DNA of 64,000 nt from Candidatus Nitrosacidococcus sp. I8 (GCF_945836005.1 NZ_OX241534.1:1474275-1538274); one strand, 5' to 3'. Numbered from the stretch's first letter, positions 30,233 to 41,345 are shown. Program-made: numbers and translations. The notes: generated by a model from the sequence alone, not told the origin.

Positions 30233-30715
30233 ATGGCTGCTTTTCTCCAAAAATTAACCTATTTTTTTAAATTCATAGTCTTAATTTTTGTCTTTAATTT
30301 AGCTGTTTTTTGTACTTCTAATGCTGAATCTTTAATAAAAATAGATGATTTATTTAATAAAAAAATTATTTACTAAATAATCATGCCAATAATCGATTAG
30401 ATTACAGCCTTACCAATTCTAAAGAATTTTCTAAAAATCAACATATTTTTCTCTCTCTAAACATTTTACTTATAGAAAAAAATGGGCTTGCCTTACCAAA
30501 CCTAGCCTTTAATTATTTAGAAGAAAGTACCTATCCTGAAAAAATTCTACAAAAATTACATTTTTTCCAGGAAAAGTGAAAGAAATAACCCAAAGCACTT
30601 GGTATCATGGCTATGACAATGCTCTAGCCTTTTTCTCTATAACTCATATGGTAATCACATAGAAAAATCTACAATTGAGCAATGGTCATAATTGAGCGGT
30701 GCAGTATTGAATAAG
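30233..30715 (+). pseudogene. decayed, internally deleted copy of lpoA
   Basis: Pieces match the intact lpoA that starts 290 bp downstream. The start copies its signal region: a Phe-Phe-Lys-Phe stretch then VFNLAVFCTS against VFNLVACATD, then DDLFNKK against DSLFAKG. Further on, LAFNYLEES matches LVLNYLEED; TWYHGYDNALA matches AWYEGYDNALI; and YGNHIEKSTIEQWS matches WGNRIEKALIEQWN. These are joined by frame changes and stops, and most of the TPR part is missing. It is a relic of a tandem duplication. Confidence 0.8.
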
Positions 30716-31004
30716 ATGTTTCTAAGCTATGCTATACCATTATAAAGCGGAGAGATAAAAAGAAAATAAATGGATATTTGACCTGGAATAGTAAGACTAC
30801 AAGTAAAGGGTTAGCTTTATAGGGATCTCTAATTTAAAGCGTAGTTTGTAAAATTGAAAAATTCCATAATGCCAATGGTATTCCTTAAAATATGAGTTAT
30901 TAGTTAAAAATAAGCCCCATAAGGATTATGCTAATTTCTCTAAAGAGTTTTCAAAGATCATCATAGAAACACTATACCAGAATCTTAGGTAATTTATTCT
31001 ATAT
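30716..31004 (+). other. non-coding stretch before lpoA
   Basis: This stretch is AT-rich, with short stops in all frames and no similarity that I can see to lpoA or another gene. It probably holds the lpoA promoter and further worn remains of the duplicate. Confidence 0.4.
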
Positions 31005-32918
31005 ATGTTTATAACCACTTCTATTCAAAGAATAATCTGTTTATTTAAGTTTGTAGGCTTAATTGCTATTGTCTTTAATTTAGTTGCTTGTGCTACCGAT
31101 CCTTTTGGGTTTACAGGACCTTCAACAAAAGCTGATTCCTTATTTGCTAAAGGTAATTATTTAGCAGCAGCTACAGAATATTCAAAATTAGCTACTGATG
31201 CTCAGTCACCTCAGCAAGAAGAATATCAACTAAAAGCAAGTGATGCTTTTCTACGAGGTAATCAGCCACTAAAAGCACAAAATATATTAAATAAAATAGC
31301 AACTGAAAATTTAAATCCATTACTAAAACTACGCTATCGGATACTCAGTGCGCAAGTGGCACTTACTCAAAAAAACAGTACTCAAACACTTTCTCTATTA
31401 AGCAATATAGAGAGGCTAGAGCCAGATTCTCAGCAACAAACGATTATCTATCAGCTAAGAGCGGAAGCTAATGAAGCGGATGGTAACCTACTAGCTGCCG
31501 CTCATGCAAGAAGCCAATTAGATCCTACCCTAACTGACGCAGAGAAATCCGCTGAAAATCAGCAGATGTTATGGTATGATCTTACAAGCCTCTCCCCCAT
31601 TACTTTACAACAAGCCTACAACCAGCCATCGTCCTCTACTTTTCATGGCTGGATTGATTTAGCATTGATTGCACAACAATATCAAACGGTGCCAGATAGG
31701 CTAAATGAAGCACTTGAAAACTGGCAAAGCAAATACCCCAATCACCCAGCTTCTCTATCTTTAATTCAAGATATATCTACTGATCTAGAGACACCCTACC
31801 ATCCTAAGCATATTGCCTTATTACTTCCTGCTTCTGGAAAATTCTCCACGATTGCTAAAGCAATTGGAGATGGTTTCTTTACTGCTTACTATGCACAAAA
31901 TCAAGAAGATACTACTATCCAATTCTACCCAGTTACTACTAACTTGCAAAATAATCAAAGCGACATTATTGAGGTTTATCAACAGGCAAAAGCAGCAGGT
32001 GCTGATTTTATTGTAGGTCCTTTAGTTAAACAGGCAGTGACACAGCTTGTAGAAAATCGTGAAATAATTACCTTACCTACCCTAGTACTTAATTATTTAG
32101 AAGAAGATAATTCTCTGGAAATTAGAAATTTCTATCAACTTTCATTATCACCAGAAGAAGAAGTTAGAGAGGTGGCTAATAGGGCATGGTACGAAGGCTA
32201 TGATAATGCTCTAATTCTTACGCCTAATAGTGCTTGGGGTAATCGTATAGAAAAAGCATTAATTGAACAATGGAATCAGCTAGGTGGGGAAGTGTTAAGG
32301 AGTCAAACTTATAATTCCAATCAAAAAGATTATGCTTTAGTCATTCAGAGACTTCTTAATATTAATCAAGGCTATGCTAGCCAAAAAGAGCTTCAGGAGG
32401 CATTAAATAATAAGGAAATATTTACGCTTCCTCAAGATCAAGATCCGGACTTAATTTTCTTAATTGCCCCTCCTGAACAAGCACGACTGATCGTTCCCCA
32501 GTTAAAATTCTATCGTGCTGAAAATCTTCCTATCTACAGTACTTCATATATTTACACAGGGTATCCAGATTCAAATCAAGATCAAGATTTAAACGGAGTT
32601 ATTTTTAGCGATATTCCTTGGGTTTTAGATAAAAATATTCAAGAAGAATCCTCCACCTACCGTAGTTTAGCCCAAAATAATCCTGAAGACTTTAAATTAC
32701 TTAAAAGATTCTATGCTTTAGGCTATGATGCGTACCAAATTATCCCCCGCTTAAAATCTCTCCATCAAATGGAGGGTGCGAACTTTGAAGGGGCAACAGG
32801 TGTACTTAGCATGAATCTTCAAGGGCAAATAAAACGAGATTTAGTTTGGGCCCAATTTAAAAAAGGAACTCCATTCTTACTCCCAATAAAAGATAGCTAC
32901 ATCAAAAAAGATGAGTAA
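31005..32918 (+). CDS. lpoA: outer-membrane lipoprotein activator of PBP1A (LpoA/LppC)
   Basis: Activates the peptidoglycan synthase PBP1A from the outer membrane. A type II signal peptide ends in the lipobox LVAC, with Cys29 as the lipidated residue. Residues about 40-250 look like TPR helices. The C-terminal half, from about HIALLLPASGKFS, has the periplasmic-binding-protein fold (VGPLVKQAVTQLV; LILTPNSAWGNRIE; DLIFLIAPPEQARL). It is 637 residues long. Its stop overlaps yraN by 8 bp, and the lpoA-yraN-diaA-dolP order is classical. Confidence 0.93.
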   Translation: MFITTSIQRIICLFKFVGLIAIVFNLVACATDPFGFTGPSTKADSLFAKGNYLAAATEYSKLATDAQSPQQEEYQLKASDAFLRGNQPLKAQNILNKIATENLNPLLKLRYRILSAQVALTQKNSTQTLSLLSNIERLEPDSQQQTIIYQLRAEANEADGNLLAAAHARSQLDPTLTDAEKSAENQQMLWYDLTSLSPITLQQAYNQPSSSTFHGWIDLALIAQQYQTVPDRLNEALENWQSKYPNHPASLSLIQDISTDLETPYHPKHIALLLPASGKFSTIAKAIGDGFFTAYYAQNQEDTTIQFYPVTTNLQNNQSDIIEVYQQAKAAGADFIVGPLVKQAVTQLVENREIITLPTLVLNYLEEDNSLEIRNFYQLSLSPEEEVREVANRAWYEGYDNALILTPNSAWGNRIEKALIEQWNQLGGEVLRSQTYNSNQKDYALVIQRLLNINQGYASQKELQEALNNKEIFTLPQDQDPDLIFLIAPPEQARLIVPQLKFYRAENLPIYSTSYIYTGYPDSNQDQDLNGVIFSDIPWVLDKNIQEESSTYRSLAQNNPEDFKLLKRFYALGYDAYQIIPRLKSLHQMEGANFEGATGVLSMNLQGQIKRDLVWAQFKKGTPFLLPIKDSYIKKDE

Positions 32919-33276
32919 AAATACTAATAGAGGTATCCAAGCAGAACGGCTTGCTTGTGATCATCTCTTAGCCCATGGGTTATCTTTAATACAACGAAAT
33001 TACCGCTGCCCTTATGGAGAAATAGATCTAATCATGGAAGATAGAGATAGTTTAATTTTTGTTGAGGTACGGTATCGTACCCATGATAGTTTTGGTAGTG
33101 CACTTGAAAGTATTACTACAACTAAGCAACATAAAATTATCGCAACAGCACAGCACTATCTGCAACAAATGAAAATAATAGATAAACCATGCCGCTTTGA
33201 TGCAATAGGTATTACGCCAAAACAAGAAACAAACTCTCGCATTATTTGGCTTGTAAATGCGTTTCAATTAAACTAA
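32911..33276 (+). CDS. yraN: YraN family (UPF0102) endonuclease-fold protein
   Basis: A 121-residue protein of the UPF0102 family, related to Holliday-junction-resolvase-type nucleases. The core GEIDLIMEDRDSLIFVEVRYR carries the expected acidic residues plus Glu-x-Arg in place of Glu-x-Lys. The cellular role is not settled. It overlaps lpoA by 8 bp and lies 17 bp before diaA. Confidence 0.92.
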   Translation: MSKNTNRGIQAERLACDHLLAHGLSLIQRNYRCPYGEIDLIMEDRDSLIFVEVRYRTHDSFGSALESITTTKQHKIIATAQHYLQQMKIIDKPCRFDAIGITPKQETNSRIIWLVNAFQLN

Positions 33277-33290
33277 TTACTTATTGCTAA

Positions 33291-34417
<1,127 letters not shown>

Positions 34418-34419
34418 AT

Positions 34420-35808
34420 ATGGCTAGAAATGATCTTTTTACTCAATTTAGCCGTATTGTAGATAAAGAGAGAATCTATACTGATCCAAGTGATTGCTGG
34501 GCCTATGGCTATGATAATAGTCGTCGCCATGGACTGGCTGAATGGGTAATTTTTCCACTTACTCATGGGGAAATTCGAGATATTGTCCGTATATGTAATC
34601 GATCCTGTATACCCATTATTCCCCGAGGTCGGGGCACAGGTACTACTGGAGCAACTGTACCTATTCGTGGAGGTGTAGTGCTTTCTTTAGAGCGGATGAA
34701 TACTATCTATAAAATAGATTCTGCTAATCGATTTATGATCGTGGCCCCTGGAGTAACCAATCAAGAAGTACAAATAGCAGCAAGTGAATATGGATTTTTT
34801 TGGCCCCCTGATCCTACCAGTGCTGCATTTTGCTCTGTAGGAGGTAATCTTGCCTATAATTCCGCTGGACCAAAAGCAGTAAAATACGGTACTCCTCGAG
34901 AAAACGTATTGGGACTTAGGGCAATTACCGGTGCAGGAGAAGAAATTCGCTGTGGAGTTTATACCACAAAAGGTGTCGTAGGTTACGATTTAACTCGCCT
35001 TATTATCGGATCAGAAGGTACGCTTGCTATTATTACTGAAGCAACCTTGAAACTTACTCCTCTTCCGGAGGTAAAGCAAATTTTACGGGCTACTTATAAA
35101 GACCCTGAAAGCGCAGGTGAGGCAGTAGCAGCAATTATGAGCCAACCAATTATTCCTAGTGCTCTAGAATTTATGGATCGCCAAGCAATTATGCTAGCTC
35201 AGGGACAAGGAGGGGTAAATTTACCCTCTGGAGCAGGTGCTTTGCTCATGATTGAAGTAGAAGGAACTAACATATCACTAAATGATAATTTAGAAAAAGT
35301 TAAGCAGGCTGCTAAAAATAATGGAACCATAGAGATTGTCGCCGCTCAGACTGATGAGGAGGCTAAAAAGCTATGGGCAGCTCGAAAAGCACTTTCCCCT
35401 GCACTTCGAACCCTTGCCCCTAAAAAAATTAATGAAGATGTAGTGGTTCCCATCTCCTCCTTAGCTATTTTTATTAGAAAATTAGAAAACTTAGCTCAGG
35501 AATTTTCAATTAAAATAGTTAATTTTGGTCACGCAGGTAATGGCAATATTCATGTGAATTTATTGGTTAATCCAGATGATCCTATTGAAATGGACCGTAC
35601 AAAATCCTGTTTAGATCAAATATTTAATCTAGTACTTCAACTAAATGGTACCTTATCTGGAGAACATGGAGTAGGCTTAGAGAAACGAGATTTTGTAAGT
35701 AGGGAGATCGATCCTGTAACACTAGGAATTATGCGGCGTATTAAAGATCAGTTTGATCCTAATGGAATTCTTAATCCAGAAAAAAAATTACCTCTCATAG
35801 AAAAATAA
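34420..35808 (+). CDS. FAD-linked oxidase, GlcD / D-2-hydroxyacid dehydrogenase type
   Basis: A 462-residue flavoprotein. The PCMH-type FAD-binding domain has PRGRGTGTTGATVPI near residue 68 and SVGGNLAYNSAGPKAVKYG near 145. The C-terminal oxidase domain has NFGHAGNGNIHVNL and ends in FDPNGILNPEK, typical of the glycolate oxidase GlcD and D-lactate/D-2-hydroxyglutarate dehydrogenase family. No GlcE or GlcF partners are adjacent, so the substrate is open. It begins 2 bp after dolP. Confidence 0.82.
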   Translation: MARNDLFTQFSRIVDKERIYTDPSDCWAYGYDNSRRHGLAEWVIFPLTHGEIRDIVRICNRSCIPIIPRGRGTGTTGATVPIRGGVVLSLERMNTIYKIDSANRFMIVAPGVTNQEVQIAASEYGFFWPPDPTSAAFCSVGGNLAYNSAGPKAVKYGTPRENVLGLRAITGAGEEIRCGVYTTKGVVGYDLTRLIIGSEGTLAIITEATLKLTPLPEVKQILRATYKDPESAGEAVAAIMSQPIIPSALEFMDRQAIMLAQGQGGVNLPSGAGALLMIEVEGTNISLNDNLEKVKQAAKNNGTIEIVAAQTDEEAKKLWAARKALSPALRTLAPKKINEDVVVPISSLAIFIRKLENLAQEFSIKIVNFGHAGNGNIHVNLLVNPDDPIEMDRTKSCLDQIFNLVLQLNGTLSGEHGVGLEKRDFVSREIDPVTLGIMRRIKDQFDPNGILNPEKKLPLIEK

Positions 35809-35869
35809 GTTAAAATTTTATTTTAAATATATGTTTTTAAATTATGCAATCAAATTGATTGAAATTTAA

Positions 35870-36172
35870 GTGAAGTTTATTTATAGTGCACCTAATCTAC
35901 TCTTCGTAAGTCACTGCAAGAATTTACTTGAATCCCATGGAGTAAACTGCATTATAAAAAATGAGAATTTAAATAGTGCTGCAGGAGAAATACCCCCCAC
36001 TGAATGTTGGCCAGAGCTATGGCTAATAAAAAACGAAGACTATCAAAGAGCGGCATATATTTTAAATTCTGAACGGCAAAATCAAGACTCTTGGATCTGT
36101 CCCAGCTGCCACGAATCTTTAGAAGAACAGTTTGATAAGTGCTGGAGTTGCGGGGATTGGAAAATGGGTTAG
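35870..36172 (+). CDS. DUF2007 protein with C-terminal zinc ribbon
   Basis: One hundred residues with a GTG start. The N-terminal half fits DUF2007 (FIYSAPNLLFVSHCKNLLESHG). The end carries two CxxC knuckles (ICPSCHESLE and KCWSCGDW), likely a small zinc ribbon. Function is unknown. It follows the FAD oxidase by 61 bp. Confidence 0.7.
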   Translation: MKFIYSAPNLLFVSHCKNLLESHGVNCIIKNENLNSAAGEIPPTECWPELWLIKNEDYQRAAYILNSERQNQDSWICPSCHESLEEQFDKCWSCGDWKMG

Positions 36173-36256
36173 CTAAAATTCTCTAGTAATTATTAGTTAC
36201 TACAAAATAGCCGCTTGACAAGTGTAATGTTAAATAAAATCATACATACATGAATG

Positions 36257-36262
36257 TATAAT
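36257..36262 (+). promoter_or_regulatory. TATAAT box before the MCE operon
   Basis: A perfect TATAAT lies 44 bp before the permease ATG within a 133-bp gap. No matching -35 sits 16-18 bp upstream; a perfect TTGACA at 36215-36220 is too far away to pair with it. It is a tentative -10 element. Confidence 0.25.
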
Positions 36263-36305
36263 AATTTATCATCTCTATATGTAATTTTTAGCTAACTAAA
36301 CCAGT

Positions 36306-37448
36306 ATGAACTTTAATAAGAAAGATTCGGCCAGCGAAGCACGAATCCAATACCATGAAACTACTAGTACTTTATCCTGTTTTGGTGATTGGACAGTACA
36401 CTATCTTGCCCAGCTAGAGCGTAGCTTATCTTCTACTTTAAAAGAATATGGAAAAGTTAATACCATTGAAGCTAGCGGTATCAATCAAATGGATACTGGA
36501 GGAGCTTGGCTCTTTAATTACTTAATAGCACAATTTTCCCAAGAGAAAAAAACTATCCCTTATGAAGGGTTACGCCAAGAACACCAAAAATTATTATCCC
36601 TAGTTCAGGATAAAGGAAATTTTGGTAAGCAAAAACCTGTTATTACTCCCTCCCTTAATATAATTGCAAAGATAGGCTATATCACTTGGGATTATGCTGA
36701 AGAGGCTTTTTCTTTTATATCATTTATTGGGGAAGTCTTTGTTTATTTCTTAAAAGGAGTAATCAACCCTAGCCGAATTCGTTGGCGTGTTTTGCTCAAT
36801 AATATGCAAACTGCAGGGATTGAATCTATTCCTATCATCGGGTTACTTGTTTTTTTAATAGGTGTTGTTTTGGCTTACCAAGGAGGTATGCAACTTAAGG
36901 ATTATGGTGCCAACATTTTTATTGTTGATCTAGTTTCCTTAACTATGATACGAGAGTTAGCACCGTTAATCTCTGCAATTATTCTTGCAGGGCGAACCGG
37001 ATCTGCCTTTGCTGCCCAAATTGGCACCATGAAAGTGAGTGAAGAAATTGATGCTTTGAGGATATTAGGTATTCCTCCAATAGATCAGCTCGTTATCCCT
37101 AAAATAATGGCTTTAATGATTTCTTTACCCTTATTAACAGTCTTTGCGGATATCTGCGGTATTATTGGCGGTATGCTCATGGCTGATGCACAGTTAGGTG
37201 TAGGAATTCAGTTGTTTATTGAACGTCTTGATGAGGTTGTTGATCTTCCATCATTTTTTATTGGGCTTTTTAAAGCTTTCTTTTTTGCTGCAACTATTGC
37301 AACAGTAGGCTGCTTTCAGGGGCTTCGAGTGAGCGGTGGTGCAGAAAGCGTAGGTAAGAAAACCACTTCTAGTGTAGTACAGGCTATTTTTCTGATTATC
37401 GTCAGTGACTCAGTGTTTTCTATTTTCTTTAGTTGGCTAGGCATATAG
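36306..37448 (+). CDS. MCE transporter permease with N-terminal STAS domain (MlaE-like)
   Basis: Inner-membrane permease of 380 residues for lipid transport. The first ~100 residues form a STAS-like domain (ASGINQMDTGGAWL), the role played by separate MlaB in the canonical Mla system. From about 130 on comes the MlaE permease with several membrane helices and the conserved EIDALRILGIPPIDQLVIP loop. The four-gene order (STAS-permease, ATPase, MCE, auxiliary lipoprotein) matches the Pseudomonas PA3211-PA3214 type rather than mlaFEDCB. Confidence 0.88.
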   Translation: MNFNKKDSASEARIQYHETTSTLSCFGDWTVHYLAQLERSLSSTLKEYGKVNTIEASGINQMDTGGAWLFNYLIAQFSQEKKTIPYEGLRQEHQKLLSLVQDKGNFGKQKPVITPSLNIIAKIGYITWDYAEEAFSFISFIGEVFVYFLKGVINPSRIRWRVLLNNMQTAGIESIPIIGLLVFLIGVVLAYQGGMQLKDYGANIFIVDLVSLTMIRELAPLISAIILAGRTGSAFAAQIGTMKVSEEIDALRILGIPPIDQLVIPKIMALMISLPLLTVFADICGIIGGMLMADAQLGVGIQLFIERLDEVVDLPSFFIGLFKAFFFAATIATVGCFQGLRVSGGAESVGKKTTSSVVQAIFLIIVSDSVFSIFFSWLGI

Positions 37449-37449
37449 C

Positions 37450-38238
37450 ATGGATAAAGAGTTAGAAGCAGTCGTTAAAGTTCAAAACCTTTATACCCGC
37501 TTTGGTGAAGCGGTTATCCACAAAGATATTAGTTTTGATATTCATCGGGGCGAAATTTTTGCAATTATTGGTGGCAGTGGATCGGGTAAATCTACCCTAC
37601 TTCGAGAGATTGCTATGCTCAACTCTCCTTCATCAGGCACTATCCAAGTTTTTGGAAAATCCTTGCAAGATCTTCATGAAAAAGAAATCTTAAGGTTAAG
37701 AACTCGCTTTGCGATGATGTTTCAAAAAGGGGCGTTATTTAGTTCCTTTACTGTACTGGAGAATATAGCCCTACCTTTAAAAGAACATACCGATCTTTCA
37801 TCAAAATTTATTAATGAATTAGCATTGCAAAAAATAGAATTAGTAGGCTTACCCCGGGATGCTGCAGTGAAGTTTCCACGAGAGCTCTCTGGCGGTATGA
37901 TTAAGCGAGCAGCAGTAGCTAGATCATTAGCACTTGATCCAGAATTATTATTACTAGATGAACCTGGTTCAGGCTTAGATCCTGTGAGTGCCTCTGCTTT
38001 AGATGATCTTATCCTTTCTCTTAGGGAATCCCTTAACCTGACGGTAGTATTAGTGACTCATGATCTCGGGTCCTTATGGAGAATTGCTGATCGGGTAGCT
38101 TTTTTAGGAGAAAAAATACTTCTTGGTTTAGATACGGTAGTAAATTTGGCTCACTCTGATGAATCTCAGCTCCGAGCCTATTTTAGAGGAGAGCGTGGCC
38201 ATCTTGCCTATCAGGAGAATACATGGATACAAAAGTAA
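37450..38238 (+). CDS. MCE transporter ATP-binding protein (MlaF-like)
   Basis: ABC ATPase of 262 residues. Walker A GGSGSGKST is at 41-49, the signature ELSGGMIKRAAVARS near 140, and Walker B LLLLDEPGSGLDP follows; the switch His is in VTHDLGSL. It begins 1 bp after the permease gene and overlaps the MCE gene by 16 bp, so this is one operon. It powers lipid movement by the neighbouring permease. Confidence 0.92.
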   Translation: MDKELEAVVKVQNLYTRFGEAVIHKDISFDIHRGEIFAIIGGSGSGKSTLLREIAMLNSPSSGTIQVFGKSLQDLHEKEILRLRTRFAMMFQKGALFSSFTVLENIALPLKEHTDLSSKFINELALQKIELVGLPRDAAVKFPRELSGGMIKRAAVARSLALDPELLLLDEPGSGLDPVSASALDDLILSLRESLNLTVVLVTHDLGSLWRIADRVAFLGEKILLGLDTVVNLAHSDESQLRAYFRGERGHLAYQENTWIQK

Positions 38239-39164
38239 ATTACACCTTAATCGGTCTTTTTGTTATTGGGCTGAGCACCGTTCTCATCGTCATAGTTTCT
38301 TGGTTAAGTGCCCATACTTCTTTTACCGGATATGATACCTACCTTACCTATACGCAAGATTCTGTATCCGGGCTAGAAAAAAATACTCCAGTTAAGTACC
38401 AAGGGGTCGAGGTAGGTAAAATTAAAAACATTGAGCTGGATGAAAACGATCCTTCTAGAGTACGAATCACTTTAGGTATAGAGGAAGGAACTCCAGTAAA
38501 AGAAGATACTATTGCAGTAATTGCCTCTAATGGTCTTACTGGAATTGCTTATATGGAGCTAACTAAAGGTACTAAAGAAGCCCCTTTACTTAAAGCAGGT
38601 CCAAATGACCCTTATCCTATCATTAACTCAGGTCCATCTTTTATGGGTCGTTTAGGCGATGGGTTAACTGATTTGTTAGATGAGCTTACAGGTGCTGCCA
38701 AAGAACTTCGTCATATTGGTGAAAATATTGATATTCCTCGCTTTAGAACAAGCCAAGAATATCTTAATGACACCCTAGAAAATACTAGAAGATTTAGCAA
38801 AGCTTTTGCAGATATCGCAGATGATCCGGAAAACCAGCGTGCATTTAATCGAACGTTGAGAAATATGGAAATTTTATCCACTTCCCTTGCTGCCCAAAGT
38901 GCCCAGTTAGAAGCGGGAATTGCACAGCTACCTATTTTAATGCGTAGTGCAAATGAAGCAACCACCCGACTTAATAATTTACTTAAAACAGGGCAAAAAC
39001 AGTTTAATCTACTTGGAGAAGTTACTTTACCCCATGCAGATCAAATACTAAGTAATTTTGACCATATTAGCCGAAACTTAGAGCGATTTAGCCAACGTTT
39101 AAATGAAAATCCTAGCGTTTTGTTATTTGGATCTTCATCAACTTTACCTGGACCGGGGGAGTAG
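38223..39164 (+). CDS. MCE-domain lipid-binding protein (MlaD-like)
   Basis: A 313-residue protein anchored by one helix at about residues 8-28. The single MCE domain (VSGLEKNTPVKYQGVEVG, then GLTGIAYMELT) covers about 40-118. A long helical region follows (about 140-300), longer than in E. coli MlaD, suggesting a periplasmic tube or needle. It overlaps the ATPase gene by 16 bp. Confidence 0.9.
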   Translation: MDTKVNYTLIGLFVIGLSTVLIVIVSWLSAHTSFTGYDTYLTYTQDSVSGLEKNTPVKYQGVEVGKIKNIELDENDPSRVRITLGIEEGTPVKEDTIAVIASNGLTGIAYMELTKGTKEAPLLKAGPNDPYPIINSGPSFMGRLGDGLTDLLDELTGAAKELRHIGENIDIPRFRTSQEYLNDTLENTRRFSKAFADIADDPENQRAFNRTLRNMEILSTSLAAQSAQLEAGIAQLPILMRSANEATTRLNNLLKTGQKQFNLLGEVTLPHADQILSNFDHISRNLERFSQRLNENPSVLLFGSSSTLPGPGE

Positions 39165-39167
39165 CTT

Positions 39168-39836
39168 GTGGTTTTTCTACTAAAAATAAAATCTCTTAAA
39201 TATTTACCATACCCACCTATGGCTTTTAGATTATTATTTATAGGAATTTTAATCGGAACACTTTCTGGCTGTAGCAATAGCTCTCGTGCTCCTAGCCATA
39301 CTTATCTATTCTCTACACCGCAACATCCAGTAAAAGTAGAAGCGTCCCGTGCGACTAACTTATCATTAATAGTTACAACACCACGCACGGCAACAGGCTA
39401 TAATACTCAGCGCATGGCCTATACTCGCCAACCCTATGAGCTAAGTTATTTTAGCTATAACGATTGGGTAGATACTCCCGGTTATATGCTCGAACCTGTG
39501 ATTATCAGCACTTTAGCGGATAGTGATGGGTTTCTCAATGTTACATCTAATACTTATAATCAAACACCAGCTGATTTAAGGCTAGATAGCGATATTCTTG
39601 CTCTATTACAAGATTATTCGGTTAAACCAAGCCAAGCTCGCTTTTCTTTGCATGTTCAATTAGTTGATCTTAAAACAGGTAAAAAAATTGCAAGTGATAT
39701 CTTCAATGGCCAGGAACCTATAGCTAAAGAGGATGCCTACAATGGGGTCACAGCTTTGAATAAAGCTTTAGAATACGTGCTTGGGAAATTAGTAGATTTT
39801 ATTATTGAAAATGGGCAAGAATACGATCAGTATTAA
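39168..39836 (+). CDS. ABC-type transport auxiliary lipoprotein (DUF330-like)
   Basis: A lipoprotein of up to 222 residues from a GTG start; an ATG at 39219 would shorten it by 17. The lipobox LSGC gives Cys35 in the longer form. The rest resembles the ABC-type auxiliary (DUF330/PqiC-like) family, which links MCE systems to the outer membrane: YLFSTPQHPVKVEAS and the QLVDLKTGKKIASDIF end. It closes the MCE operon and converges on the broken permease. Confidence 0.8.
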   Translation: MVFLLKIKSLKYLPYPPMAFRLLFIGILIGTLSGCSNSSRAPSHTYLFSTPQHPVKVEASRATNLSLIVTTPRTATGYNTQRMAYTRQPYELSYFSYNDWVDTPGYMLEPVIISTLADSDGFLNVTSNTYNQTPADLRLDSDILALLQDYSVKPSQARFSLHVQLVDLKTGKKIASDIFNGQEPIAKEDAYNGVTALNKALEYVLGKLVDFIIENGQEYDQY

Positions 39837-39854
39837 AAAAATAAATCAAGTATT

Positions 39855-41345
39855 TTACTCCTTGCTTAATAAGCTATGGCTCATCCCATAGCTAAAATAT
39901 AGGAATAACCCTAGCCCCATCCAGAGAATAAAACGCCAAAGAGTAGTGATAGGAAGGCCGCTTAATAAAACAAGATGACCTTCCAGCTTCCAAGGCCAAC
40001 CAATAATCAAAAATAAAGAAAATAAAACCCCTGCCGGTGCAATGATCCAAATCATGGGCATTTTAAACGCCCTAGGCAATTCTGGGTGCTGTATCCGCAA
40101 AATAAACACTGCACAACAAATCACAATAAAAGCACTTAAGGTACCGATATTGACCAGTTCAGTTGCCTGCTCAATAGGTAAAAATCCTGCTGCTAAAGCG
40201 GTGAAGATGCCAAGGATTAAGGTAGGTCGATAAGGAGTTTTATAGTAAGGGTGTATTTTGGAAAACCATCTAGGTAACAGCCCATCTCGAGCTAAAGCAA
40301 ACCAAATTCTTGCAGCTCCTAATAAGAAAGCAAATAAGACGCTAGTCATTCCCATAATTGCTGTAATATTTATAATTCCTCGTACCCAATGAAGATTAAG
40401 GGCTTTAAATGCTGCATCTACCGGAGCATCACTATTTAGCTCAGAATAAGGCACCAGCCCAGTAAGCACTAAGGACACAGCAAGGTATAAGACAATAGAT
40501 ATAGCAAGGGAAAATAATACTGCTTTAGGTAAATCCCGCTTAGGATATTTTGATTCTTCCGCTGTTGTGGTCAAGGTATCGTAGCCAAAGCAAGCAAAAA
40601 AAACGATACTAGCAGCAGAAAATACTCCAGGTCAACCAAAGTGAGGGATGCCCCGATCATCTTCTATATTAGATGGTATAAAGGGTTGCCAATTTATTGG
40701 GTCAATATAAAAAATTCCAACTAAAATGACGAGCAAAACCCCGATCATTTTTAGAATCACAATCAAACTATTTACTCTCATTCCCCAAGTGGTTTTTAAG
40801 GTAAGTAACCCACTGACTCCTAAAGTAATCAAAGCAGCAATTAAATTAAAAACCTTACCACTATCAGGATTAGTAGGATCCCAAGCACCTTGTAAAGTGG
40901 TGGGGAGCTCTAACCCAGTAAATTGGGTAATCAACGCTTGCATATAACCGGACCAACCAATCGCAACCACTGCCACAATCAAGCTATACTCTAAGAGTAA
41001 ATCCCAGCCAATAACCCATGCACATAACTCCCCTAGCACCGCATAACTATAGGTATAAGCACTACCAGTGACCGGAATCATGCTAGAAAATTCCGCATAG
41101 GATAAAGCAGCACAGCTACTGCCTAACCCTGCAATAATAAAACTAAACACTACCCCGGGACCTGCATTAACTGCAGCTTGTTGTCCTGCTAAGACAAAAA
41201 CCCCTACCCCAATAATAGCTCCAATCCCAACCGCAACAAGTTGCCATAACCCAAGGGTACGTTGAAATCCATGGGAAGATTGATCGCTCTCTACTTGTAA
41301 TTGGATAACGGATTTACGGCGAGTTAAAGCGGTAAATAAATTCAT
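39855..41345 (-). pseudogene. APC-family amino acid permease interrupted by an in-frame TGA
   Basis: A 12-helix type permease of about 496 codons. The first 237 residues (AVGIGAIIGVGVFVLAG near residue 40) end at TGA 40634-40632. The same frame continues without any shift: PGVFSAASIVFFACFGYDT, then TTTAEESKYPKRDLPKA to the normal end. The stop lies in a position where the family often has Trp or a similar residue, so TGG to TGA is the simplest explanation. No homopolymer is involved. It is probably a pseudogene unless UGA is read through or the base is a miscall. Confidence 0.85.

Noticed and set aside
40632-40634. Selenocysteine at the in-frame TGA of the permease
   Set aside because: APC permeases are not selenoproteins and no clear stem-loop follows the codon.
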